Source: DATBLY01 sp036555125 (GTDB taxonomy: Bacteria > Actinomycetota > UBA4738 > HRBIN12). Taken from it: a stretch of 5,127 nt of DNA. Shown here piece by piece: positions 1 through 5,127 of this stretch (position 1 is its first letter; every line of letters begins with the position of its first letter). The position numbers were made by a program, and so were the translations under genes. The notes under the pieces were generated by a model. It made no database searches. It saw nothing but the letters and a program-made list of their open reading frames with translations, and had not been told where the DNA came from. Location of the stretch: positions 1 through 5,127 of the forward strand of contig DATBLY010000127.1 in assembly GCA_036555125.1 (NCBI GenBank), in the 5' to 3' direction.

Positions 1-461
1 GCCAGGATCACCGACAGGAGGCCCGCGACGCCCGAGGCGATCACGACGCTCGACTTCGTCTTGGGCATCGCCTTGCGCAGGAACAGGAAGATCGCGTAGC
101 CGCCGTACGCGGTGATCAGCGCCATGTTGAGGACGTTGAGACCGTAGGCGGACAGCCCGCCGTCGGCGAAGAACAGACCTTGGACGAGCAACACCACCGC
201 GACGCAGATCGCTCCCGCATAGGGTCCGACCAACACGGCCGCGAGCAGCCCCCCCAACAGGTGTCCGCTCGTGCCCGACGCGACGGGGAAGTTCAGCATC
301 TGCACCGCGAAGATGAAGGCAGCGACCAGGCCGGCCATGGGCGCCTGCTTCTCCTCCATCGTGTCCTTCGCCTTCTTCAGGCTGTATCCGATCCCCACGG
401 CGGCGACGGCGCCGGCGGCGATGGAGACCGGGGCATCGATGAACCCATCGGGTATGTGCAC
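1..461 (-). CDS. cbiM: CbiM-family nickel/cobalt ECF transporter substrate-binding permease (C-terminus outside window)
   Basis: This is the membrane S-component of an energy-coupling-factor uptake system for Co2+ or Ni2+; in the family it works with CbiN, CbiQ and the ATPase CbiO. Translation gives 153 codons without a stop, running off the window edge; the gene is therefore partial, not broken. The N-terminus reads MHIPDGFIDAPVSIAAG, the family hallmark, in which the Met1 amine and His2 bind the metal. A third known ligand of the homologous NikM, His67, is also present, in SGTSGHLLGG (residues 62-71). Hydrophobic segments lie near residues 10-28, 41-59, 68-97, 107-128 and from 138 on. The GTG start is chosen because the processed protein must begin with MHIPDG, and GGGAGGG lies just upstream. 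It is transcribed divergently from the MFS gene. Family membership is clear; cobalt versus nickel cannot be decided, nor whether a CbiN-like domain is fused at the missing end. Confidence 0.95.
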   Translation of the reverse strand, partial: MHIPDGFIDAPVSIAAGAVAAVGIGYSLKKAKDTMEEKQAPMAGLVAAFIFAVQMLNFPVASGTSGHLLGGLLAAVLVGPYAGAICVAVVLLVQGLFFADGGLSAYGLNVLNMALITAYGGYAIFLFLRKAMPKTKSSVVIASGVAGLLSVIL

Positions 462-464
462 GTT

Positions 465-471
465 CCCTCCC
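465..471 (-). promoter_or_regulatory. Shine-Dalgarno sequence of cbiM
   Basis: On the minus strand GGGAGGG is followed by AAC and then the GTG start. The match to the anti-Shine-Dalgarno sequence is strong and the spacing is slightly short. It supports the GTG start that yields the conserved MHIPDG N-terminus. The two plus-strand genes at 617 and 1846 have no such element. Confidence 0.7.
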
Positions 472-490
472 GGAGCGCACGACGGCTTCG

Positions 491-502
491 TTGCAGCTGC
501 AA
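491..502. repeat. 12-bp perfect palindrome, possible accessory operator half-sites
   Basis: TTGCAGCTGCAA is a perfect palindrome directly abutting the 24-bp palindrome on the cbiM side. It adds two more TTGCA/TGCAA elements. Its right half, CTGCAA at 497-502, is repeated exactly 10 bp further on at 507-512, so it may extend the regulator binding site along one face of the helix. The position falls in the predicted cbiM 5' leader. Function is inferred only from motif repetition. Confidence 0.45.
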
Positions 503-526
503 GTTCCTGCAACGTGTTGCAGGAAC
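503..526. promoter_or_regulatory. 24-bp perfect palindrome, probable operator at the cbiM transcription start
   Basis: The arms GTTCCTGCAAC and GTTGCAGGAAC are exact reverse complements separated by GT. The palindrome ends one base from the predicted cbiM -10 box and covers the expected transcription start near position 521, a classic place for repressor binding. Its core TGCAACGTGTTGCA (508-521) recurs at 589-602 with one difference. The half-site resembles the TTGCAA arms I recall for the Streptomyces nickel-responsive Fur-family regulator Nur, but the spacing between arms here is 4 bp, one less than that consensus as I remember it. The identity of the regulator is therefore open. Confidence 0.75.
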
Positions 527-527
527 C

Positions 528-557
528 TGTATACCGGCGGCCGCCGCCGAACGTCAA
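528..557 (-). promoter_or_regulatory. Predicted sigma-70-type promoter of cbiM
   Basis: On the minus strand TTGACG (557-552) matches the -35 consensus at five of six positions. After 18 bp comes TATACA (533-528), matching the -10 consensus at four of six. The predicted start near 521 gives a leader of about 60 nt, too short for a cobalamin riboswitch (normally around 200 nt). Control is therefore more likely at the DNA level, through the palindrome immediately downstream. A GC-rich palindrome, CGGCGGCCGCCG (535-546), lies in the spacer. Confidence 0.65.
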
Positions 558-580
558 GGGGCTTCGCCGACGTGAAGAAG

Positions 581-610
581 TTGCTTCTTGCAACGTCTTG
601 CAACTAGCCT
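581..610 (+). promoter_or_regulatory. Putative leaderless promoter of the MFS gene
   Basis: TTGCTT (581-586) could be the -35 box and TAGCCT (605-610) the -10 box, separated by 18 bp. Six bases then separate the -10 box from ATG at 617, so transcription would start at or next to the A of ATG. The TANNNT pattern at this distance is the usual leaderless arrangement in actinobacteria. No Shine-Dalgarno sequence precedes the ATG, which fits. The -10 match is weak (three of six), so this rests mainly on geometry. The TTGCAA repeat at 588-603 fills almost the whole spacer. Confidence 0.45.
588..603. promoter_or_regulatory. Second operator copy, TTGCAA-N4-TTGCAA, inside the MFS promoter spacer
   Basis: TTGCAA-CGTC-TTGCAA is both a 10-bp direct repeat and an inverted repeat, because TTGCAA is self-complementary. 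Its core TGCAACGTCTTGCA (589-602) differs from the cbiM palindrome core at one base of fourteen. It lies between the putative -35 and -10 boxes of the MFS gene. A repressor bound here would block polymerase; a MerR-type activator also binds in this place, although those promoters usually have 19-20 bp spacers and this one has 18. Confidence 0.6.
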
Positions 611-616
611 CCGATC

Positions 617-1834
617 ATGGCGACCGGTCCTGCCCCGATCGACGGGACCCGGGCGGTGCGGCTCCTAGCGGGGGGCCGCATGATCTCCGTGCTCGGTAGC
701 AGCGCGGCGTTCACGGCCCTCACGATCGTGATCTATCGCCGGACCGGCTCGCCGACCTGGATCTCGCTCACCCTGTTCGCGACGTTCGGCGTCCGCGGTG
801 CGATGACGTTCGTCGCCGGTCCGTTAGGCGACCGGTTCGACCGACGGCGCGTGATGATCGTCTCGGAGCTCGCCTCCGCGGCGGTGTTCGTCGTGATGGC
901 GTTCGTCGCGGAACCGCTCGCCCTCGTGGGACTCGCGGTGCTGGCCGCCGTCGTCACGTCGCCGTTCGAGCCGGCCGCGGCAGCGGCGATCCCGGGCCTG
1001 GCCGGAGAGGATCGCCTCTCGTGGGCGAACGGCCTGATCTCGATTGGCCGGAACATCGGCTTCAGCCTGGGGCCGGTGCTCGGCGGGGCCCTGGCAGCCG
1101 CGCTGGGAGCGCGCAGCGTCTTCCTGGTCAACGCCGCGTCGTTCCTGGGTTCAGCGGCCCTGGTCGCGCTCGTCCCGGGACCGTTCCCAGGAACGCGCAG
1201 CGACGATGCGACGACGCTGGCCGGGCTCCGCCGGGGGGTGCGCCACATCCTTGGCGACCGCGTCCTGCTCGCCTTGGCGACCGCCGAGCTGGTGCTGGTG
1301 ATCGGGATGGGCCTCGCGCTGGTCGCGGATCTTCCGCTCGTGGACCTGTTCGATGCCGGCTCGTTCGGCTACGGCGTGATGTACGGCGCGTGGGGCGTGG
1401 GCCTGGTCGTGGGCTCTGCGTTCGGCCGTCGGATGTCCGACGAGACGGAACCGTTCTGGGTCCTGGCGGGCGCCGTGATCCTGACGATCGAGGGGATCGC
1501 GGTCGCGCTCTCGCCATGGTTCGCGCTCGTGATCGGCCTGATCTTCGTCGGCGGGGTCGGCGACGCGATGTGGCTCGTGGCGTCGCTGGGGATCCGGCAG
1601 CGACGCACGCCGGACGAGCTGCGCAGCCGCGTGATCGCGGCGTCCGACGCGATGACGTGGCTGGCGTACCTCCCCGGGCTCGCGGTGGCCGGCTGGCTCA
1701 CCACCGCGGTCGGACCACGCTGGGTCTACGCGATCTTCGCGGTCATCGCGCTCGGCGCGACCCTGATCCTCATCCCCGCTCGGCGTTGGGCCGCGCGGCC
1801 CATCCCCGTTGGCGTCCCCTCCCCCGTTCCCTAG
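617..1834 (+). CDS. MFS transporter, EntS/MefA-like (MFS_3-type) exporter
   Basis: A complete 405-residue major facilitator superfamily protein, of normal length for a 12-helix proton-driven exporter in the inner membrane. After a short polar N-terminus, hydrophobic segments follow through the whole chain. The loop between helices 2 and 3 carries the MFS motif A as GPLGDRFDRRRVMI (residues 69-82). WANGLISIGRNIGFSLGP (136-153) followed by GG and the segment TPDELRSRVIAASDAM (331-346) are typical of the branch that includes EntS and macrolide efflux proteins. There is no His-rich tail of the kind reported for the nickel exporter NreB. The ATG at 617 gives a complete helix 1 and fits the leaderless promoter; an internal ATG at 680 would cut into helix 1. 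It diverges from cbiM and shares an operator motif with it, so a metal or metallophore substrate is possible, but the substrate cannot be read from sequence. It ends 11 bp before the ABC gene. Confidence 0.9.
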   Translation: MATGPAPIDGTRAVRLLAGGRMISVLGSSAAFTALTIVIYRRTGSPTWISLTLFATFGVRGAMTFVAGPLGDRFDRRRVMIVSELASAAVFVVMAFVAEPLALVGLAVLAAVVTSPFEPAAAAAIPGLAGEDRLSWANGLISIGRNIGFSLGPVLGGALAAALGARSVFLVNAASFLGSAALVALVPGPFPGTRSDDATTLAGLRRGVRHILGDRVLLALATAELVLVIGMGLALVADLPLVDLFDAGSFGYGVMYGAWGVGLVVGSAFGRRMSDETEPFWVLAGAVILTIEGIAVALSPWFALVIGLIFVGGVGDAMWLVASLGIRQRRTPDELRSRVIAASDAMTWLAYLPGLAVAGWLTTAVGPRWVYAIFAVIALGATLILIPARRWAARPIPVGVPSPVP

Positions 1835-1837
1835 GCT
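1809..1837 (+). promoter_or_regulatory. Putative promoter of the ABC transporter pair, overlapping the MFS 3' end
   Basis: TTGGCG (1809-1814) and TAGGCT (1832-1837) are separated by 17 bp. Eight bases then lead to the ATG at 1846. The first three bases of the -10 box are the TAG stop codon of the MFS gene. No Shine-Dalgarno sequence is visible before the ATG, which argues for a leaderless or very short leader and thus for transcription of the ABC genes at least partly independent of the MFS gene. The TTGCAA operator motif is absent here. Confidence 0.45.
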
Positions 1838-1845
1838 GCGACCCC

Positions 1846-3654
1846 ATGCAGGAGCAAGCCGTCGCGCAGGAGCCGGGCCTCACGGCCGAGGCCGGGGCAC
1901 CCTTCGCGCGCGCGTTCGATCGGCGCCTGATGCGTCTGGCCCTCTCGGAGCGCCGCGCCCTGTTCGGGGCCATCGGGCTCGGTCTGGTGATCGCCCTGAC
2001 GCGGGTCGGCCAGGGCATCACGCTCGCGCTCGGGATCGCGAGCGTGTTCGACGACGGGACGTGGTCGGCCCTGCTCCCCTACCTCGGGATCGCCCTCGTG
2101 CTGGTCGCGATCCGCTTCGCGGCGACCGCCCTGGAGGGCAGCGTCATGGCCGGTGCCTCCGTCCGGATCACGACGGACCTGCGCCTGGGGCTCGTCCGAT
2201 CGATCCTGCGCCTCGGCCCGGGATGGGTCGCGCGCGAGCGCTCGGGGGAGCTCGAGGCGGTGATGGTCGACGGCGTGGAGAGGCTGGATGCGTACTTCCG
2301 GCTCTTCATCGCGAAGGTGATCGTCGCATCCATCACGGCCGTCATCGTGATCGCCGTCGTGCTGGCGATCGACCCGGTCGTGGGCGCGGTCGTCGGGGTC
2401 CTAGCGCTGGTGGTCGTGCTGGTCCCGCCGGTCGAGTACCGCGTCCTGGGCAAGCGCATGCGGTTCTGGTCCGAGAGCTACCGGCCGCTGTCGGCCGAGT
2501 TCGTCGACGACCTGCAGGGGATGGCGACGCTGAAGACGTTCGGGGTCGCACGCCGCCGCGGTCAGGAGCTCTTCGATCGCTCCGCGGACGTGCGCGACGC
2601 GGCGATCCAGCTGATCGGGGCGTCTGGCGTGTTCTCCGGCGCGATGATGCTCGCCGCAGGCGCGGGCGTCGCCGCCGCGCTCTCGATCGGCGCCCTGCGC
2701 CTGGCGAACGGCGACCTGACGACCGAGCAGCTGTTCCTGATCCTGCTGCTCGTCGGGGAATGCTTCCTGCCGGCGCGCGAGATCCACGACGCGATGCACA
2801 TGGCGGTCTGGGGGATGTCGAAGGTGGACCGCGCCTTCGGGGTGTTGAACGCACGCTCCGGGCTCGCGGCGACGGCGCCGGCGCAGGAGGACGCGCGCCC
2901 GGACGGCCTCGCGACCGAGGCGGGCGCCGTGCTGCGGTTCGATGGGGTCACCTTCCGCTACCGGGACGACGCGCCGCCGGCGCTCGACGACGTCAGCTTC
3001 GAGCTCGCGCGGGGCGAGACGCTCGCGGTCGTCGGGGCCTCCGGCGCAGGCAAGACGACGATCGCCTCGCTGCTGCTGCGGTTCTACGATCCGCAGGACG
3101 GGCGCGTGCTGGTCGAGGAACGCGACCTCTGCGGCCTCGAGCCCGATCGGGTCCGCGATCGGATCGCGCTGGTACCTCAGGACACCTTCCTGTTCCACGC
3201 GAGCGTGCGGGACAACCTGCTGCTCGCCGCCCCGGGGGCGAGCGACGAGCGGCTGTGGGACGCGGCCCGGTCCGCGAGCGCCGACCGGTTCATCGCGTCG
3301 CTGCCCGAAGGGTTGGACACGATCGTCGGCGAACGGGGGCTGCGCCTGTCGGGCGGCGAGCGCCAGCGGATCGCGATCGCCCGCGCGTTGCTGAAGGACG
3401 CGCCGATCTTGATCCTCGACGAGGCCACGTCGAACGTGGACGTCGCGGCCGAGGCGGGGATCCAGGCGTCGCTCGAACGGCTGCGGGAAGGCCGCAGCAC
3501 GCTCGTGATCGCCCACCGGCTCTCCACCGTGCGCGACGCCGACCGGATCGTCGTGCTGGATCGCGGCCGGATCGTCGAGGAAGGCGACCACGACGCGCTC
3601 CTCCGCCACGAAGGCCGCTACGCGCGCCTGGTCGCCGCGCAGAGGTCCGCATGA
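1846..3654 (+). CDS. ABC transporter ATP-binding/permease subunit, CydD-like half-transporter
   Basis: A 602-residue exporter-type half-transporter: membrane domain first, ATPase second. Predicted helices lie near residues 38-62, 75-96, 153-174, 177-198, 258-283 and 294-313. The ATPase is complete and looks active: A-loop Tyr372, Walker A GASGAGKT (397-404), Q-loop Gln445, signature LSGGE (501-505), Walker B ending in Asp525 with catalytic Glu526, D-loop SNVD (529-532) and His557. Several membrane-domain features resemble CydD of the CydDC thiol/heme-linked exporter: LGPGWVARERSGEL (123-136), LDAYF (147-151), EFVDDLQGMATLKTFG (218-233) and FLPAREIHDAMH (307-318). Similarity is partial and no cytochrome bd genes are in view, so a general heterodimeric multidrug or siderophore-type exporter-fold transporter is the main alternative. 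An upstream in-frame extension to 1021 exists but overlaps the MFS gene and is rejected; ATG 1846 fits the promoter. It overlaps the partner gene by 4 bp. Confidence 0.92.
   Translation: MQEQAVAQEPGLTAEAGAPFARAFDRRLMRLALSERRALFGAIGLGLVIALTRVGQGITLALGIASVFDDGTWSALLPYLGIALVLVAIRFAATALEGSVMAGASVRITTDLRLGLVRSILRLGPGWVARERSGELEAVMVDGVERLDAYFRLFIAKVIVASITAVIVIAVVLAIDPVVGAVVGVLALVVVLVPPVEYRVLGKRMRFWSESYRPLSAEFVDDLQGMATLKTFGVARRRGQELFDRSADVRDAAIQLIGASGVFSGAMMLAAGAGVAAALSIGALRLANGDLTTEQLFLILLLVGECFLPAREIHDAMHMAVWGMSKVDRAFGVLNARSGLAATAPAQEDARPDGLATEAGAVLRFDGVTFRYRDDAPPALDDVSFELARGETLAVVGASGAGKTTIASLLLRFYDPQDGRVLVEERDLCGLEPDRVRDRIALVPQDTFLFHASVRDNLLLAAPGASDERLWDAARSASADRFIASLPEGLDTIVGERGLRLSGGERQRIAIARALLKDAPILILDEATSNVDVAAEAGIQASLERLREGRSTLVIAHRLSTVRDADRIVVLDRGRIVEEGDHDALLRHEGRYARLVAAQRSA
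3641..3645 (+). promoter_or_regulatory. Shine-Dalgarno sequence of the second ABC gene
   Basis: AGAGG lies five bases before the ATG at 3651, inside the last codons of the first ABC gene. Together with the ATGA stop/start overlap it indicates translational coupling and fixes the start of the downstream gene. Confidence 0.6.
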
Positions 3655-5127
3655 GCGCCGCCGTCGCCGCGCCGACCGCTCGGCCCTCCCAGGGCTCGGC
3701 CGTCCGCCGGCTGGTCGGCTCGCTCCGTCCGATCGCCGACCTGCTCCGCCCGTACCGCGGCTGGGTCTGGGGCGCGATCGGGGTGAACGTCGGGATCCAC
3801 GCCTTCACGATCGCGTCCGCCGCGGCCGGGGCGGCGCTGGTCGGCCGCGCCGTCACCGGCGCGTCGGCCGAGGAGCTCCGGGGGCTGATCTGGATCGTCG
3901 TCGCCCTGGTGATCCCGATCGCGATCCTCGGGTGGCTCGACATGCTCGTCACGCACGTGATGTCCTTCCGGCTCCTACACGATCTGCGGATCGTGCTGTA
4001 CGAACGCTTCCGGGCCCTCGCCCCGGCCTACCTGCTCGATCGACGCTCCGGCGACATCGCCCGCACGTCGATGGCCGACGTCGAGCTGCTCGAGCTCTTC
4101 ACGTCGCACATGGCCCCGCCGATGGTCGCGGCCCTCGTGATCCCCCTGCTGGTCTCGATCGCGTTGGCGCTGATCCATCCGATCCTGGCCCTCGTGTTCC
4201 TGCCGTTCGCGGTCGCGGTCGCCTCCGTGCCGTCGTGGCTCCTGTCACGCGCGCAGGAGCAAGGCGACGCCCTGCGTGAGGAGCTGGGGGCGTTGGGTGC
4301 GAACGTCGTCGACGCCGTGCAGGGGACGCGTGAGGTCCTGGCCGCCGGAGCCACGGAGGTGGTCCTGGACCGGATCCGCCAGCAGCACCGCCGCATCTTC
4401 CGAACCAGCGTCGCGCACGGGCGTCGCTCCGGTCTGGAGCATGCATCCACCGACGCCCTGGTCGCCCTCGCGGCGATCGCGACGCTGGCGACCGCGGCCG
4501 CGCTCGTGCTGGCGGGCTCGATGCCCGCGGCCCGGTTCCCCGTGGCGATCGTCCTGGCCGTCGGCGGGTTCGCGCCGCTGATCGCGATCTCGGGCACGTT
4601 CCGAGAGGTCGGCCAGGTCTCCGCCGCCGCCGACCGGATCCAAGAGCTGCTCGCGGCTCAGCCGGCGGTGACCGACCTGGTCGAGACGCCGCCCGAGGGG
4701 CCGCTCGTCCCCCGGATCGCGTTCGAGGACGTCCGGTTCGCGTACGGGCCGGACCTGCCCGAGGTCCTGCACGGCGCCGCGTTCACGATCGAGCCGGGCG
4801 AGACCGTAGCGCTGGTTGGACGCTCGGGCGCCGGCAAGTCGACGCTCGCGAACCTGCTGCTGCGGCTGTGGGACGTGGGGGACGGACGCGTGACGATCGG
4901 CGGCCACGACGTCCGCTCGTTCCCGCAGCGGGACCTGCGCGCGCTGATGGCCGTGGTCCCACAGGACGTGTACCTGTTCCACACGACCGTCCGCGAGAAC
5001 ATCCGGCTCGGCCGGCCGGACGCGACCGACCTCGAGATCGAGCACGCCGCGGAGCTGGCCCAGGCGCGTGCCTTCATCGAGGCGCTCCCGGACGGGTGGG
5101 AGACCGAGCTCGGCGAGCGCGGCGCGA
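3651..5127 (+). CDS. ABC transporter ATP-binding/permease subunit, CydC-like half-transporter (C-terminus outside window)
   Basis: The partner of the preceding ABC gene. It overlaps that gene by ATGA, and the frame stays open for 492 codons to the window edge. Predicted helices lie near residues 38-67, 77-102, 158-177, 178-199, 268-290 and 296-316. The ATPase has Tyr365 as A-loop, Walker A GRSGAGKS (390-397), Q-loop Gln438 and the GERGA segment (488-492) that normally comes directly before the signature motif; the signature, Walker B and H-loop therefore fall outside the window. MSFRLLHDLRIVLYERF (104-120), LAPAYLLDRRSGDIA (123-137) and the following MADVELLE resemble CydC membrane domains, which carry FRLL..LR and LAP..L...RSGDL. 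Each subunit has a full membrane domain, so the two should assemble as a heterodimer in the cytoplasmic membrane. Family usual length of about 570-600 residues suggests roughly 100 are missing. The substrate is unknown; a CydDC-type exporter is the best guess. Confidence 0.92.
   Translation, partial: MSAAVAAPTARPSQGSAVRRLVGSLRPIADLLRPYRGWVWGAIGVNVGIHAFTIASAAAGAALVGRAVTGASAEELRGLIWIVVALVIPIAILGWLDMLVTHVMSFRLLHDLRIVLYERFRALAPAYLLDRRSGDIARTSMADVELLELFTSHMAPPMVAALVIPLLVSIALALIHPILALVFLPFAVAVASVPSWLLSRAQEQGDALREELGALGANVVDAVQGTREVLAAGATEVVLDRIRQQHRRIFRTSVAHGRRSGLEHASTDALVALAAIATLATAAALVLAGSMPAARFPVAIVLAVGGFAPLIAISGTFREVGQVSAAADRIQELLAAQPAVTDLVETPPEGPLVPRIAFEDVRFAYGPDLPEVLHGAAFTIEPGETVALVGRSGAGKSTLANLLLRLWDVGDGRVTIGGHDVRSFPQRDLRALMAVVPQDVYLFHTTVRENIRLGRPDATDLEIEHAAELAQARAFIEALPDGWETELGERGA

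Noticed and set aside
535..546. GC-only palindrome CGGCGGCCGCCG in the cbiM promoter spacer
   Set aside because: Short GC-only palindromes are expected by chance at this base composition, and it has no partner elsewhere in the control region.
575..589. Small inverted repeat AAGAAG-TTG-CTTCTT near the MFS -35 box
   Set aside because: Six AT-rich stem pairs with a 3-nt loop make a weak hairpin, and there is no T-run to make it a terminator. It could add to regulator binding but is not supported alone.
680..682. Alternative ATG start for the MFS gene (residue 22)
   Set aside because: It would remove residues at the start of the first membrane helix, and the upstream G-run is part of coding sequence; ATG 617 fits the predicted promoter better.
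180..699. Two overlapping plus-strand frames across the cbiM start and the intergenic region
   Set aside because: They run antisense to cbiM, whose minus-strand translation is unmistakable, and then cross the promoter region; neither has a plausible product.
1021..1845. In-frame upstream extension of the ABC gene giving an 877-residue reading
   Set aside because: It lies fully inside the MFS gene in another frame, its translation is a low-complexity Arg/Gly/Ala-rich string with no domain, and the ABC membrane domain begins properly after ATG 1846.
2401..3609. Long minus-strand open frame (402 codons) opposite the ABC gene
   Set aside because: Typical antisense frame of a high-GC gene; the translation is rich in Arg, Gln and Val without recognisable domains, while the plus strand encodes a textbook ABC ATPase.
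4245..5045. Minus-strand open frame (266 codons) opposite the second ABC gene
   Set aside because: Same cause: it mirrors a well-supported plus-strand coding frame and has no domain or start signal of its own.

Overview
The window is very GC-rich, with codons that mostly end in G or C, and carries compact genes with almost no non-coding space. This suits a high-GC Gram-positive lineage (Actinomycetota or similar). The organism cannot be named more closely, and nothing points to a plasmid, phage or insertion sequence.

Layout. Positions 1-461 (minus strand) hold the N-terminal 153 codons of a CbiM-type nickel/cobalt uptake permease whose 3' end lies outside the window. Positions 462-616 are the only real intergenic region, a divergent control region. 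It contains a convincing minus-strand promoter for cbiM, a perfect 24-bp palindrome at the predicted cbiM transcription start, and a second copy of the same core motif (13 of 14 bases identical) inside the putative promoter of the gene on the other side. Positions 617-1834 (plus) encode a complete major facilitator superfamily (MFS) exporter. Positions 1846-3654 (plus) encode a complete ABC half-transporter (membrane domain plus ATPase) with CydD-like features. Positions 3651-5127 (plus) encode its CydC-like partner, overlapping by ATGA and cut by the window edge just before the ABC signature motif.

How the parts may work together. The two ABC genes almost certainly form a heterodimeric exporter-fold transporter. 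The shared operator motif suggests that one DNA-binding regulator, not encoded here, controls both the metal-uptake gene and the MFS gene. A nickel- or cobalt-responsive regulator is the natural guess, so the MFS protein may have a role in metal homeostasis, but this is inference from regulatory sequence and adjacency. Both the MFS and first ABC genes lack a Shine-Dalgarno sequence and have a TAGCCT/TAGGCT box 6-8 nt before ATG, which suggests leaderless or near-leaderless transcripts. No RNA gene, CRISPR array, mobile element or rho-independent terminator was seen. The most interesting part of the window is the 155-bp control region, not a new protein family.
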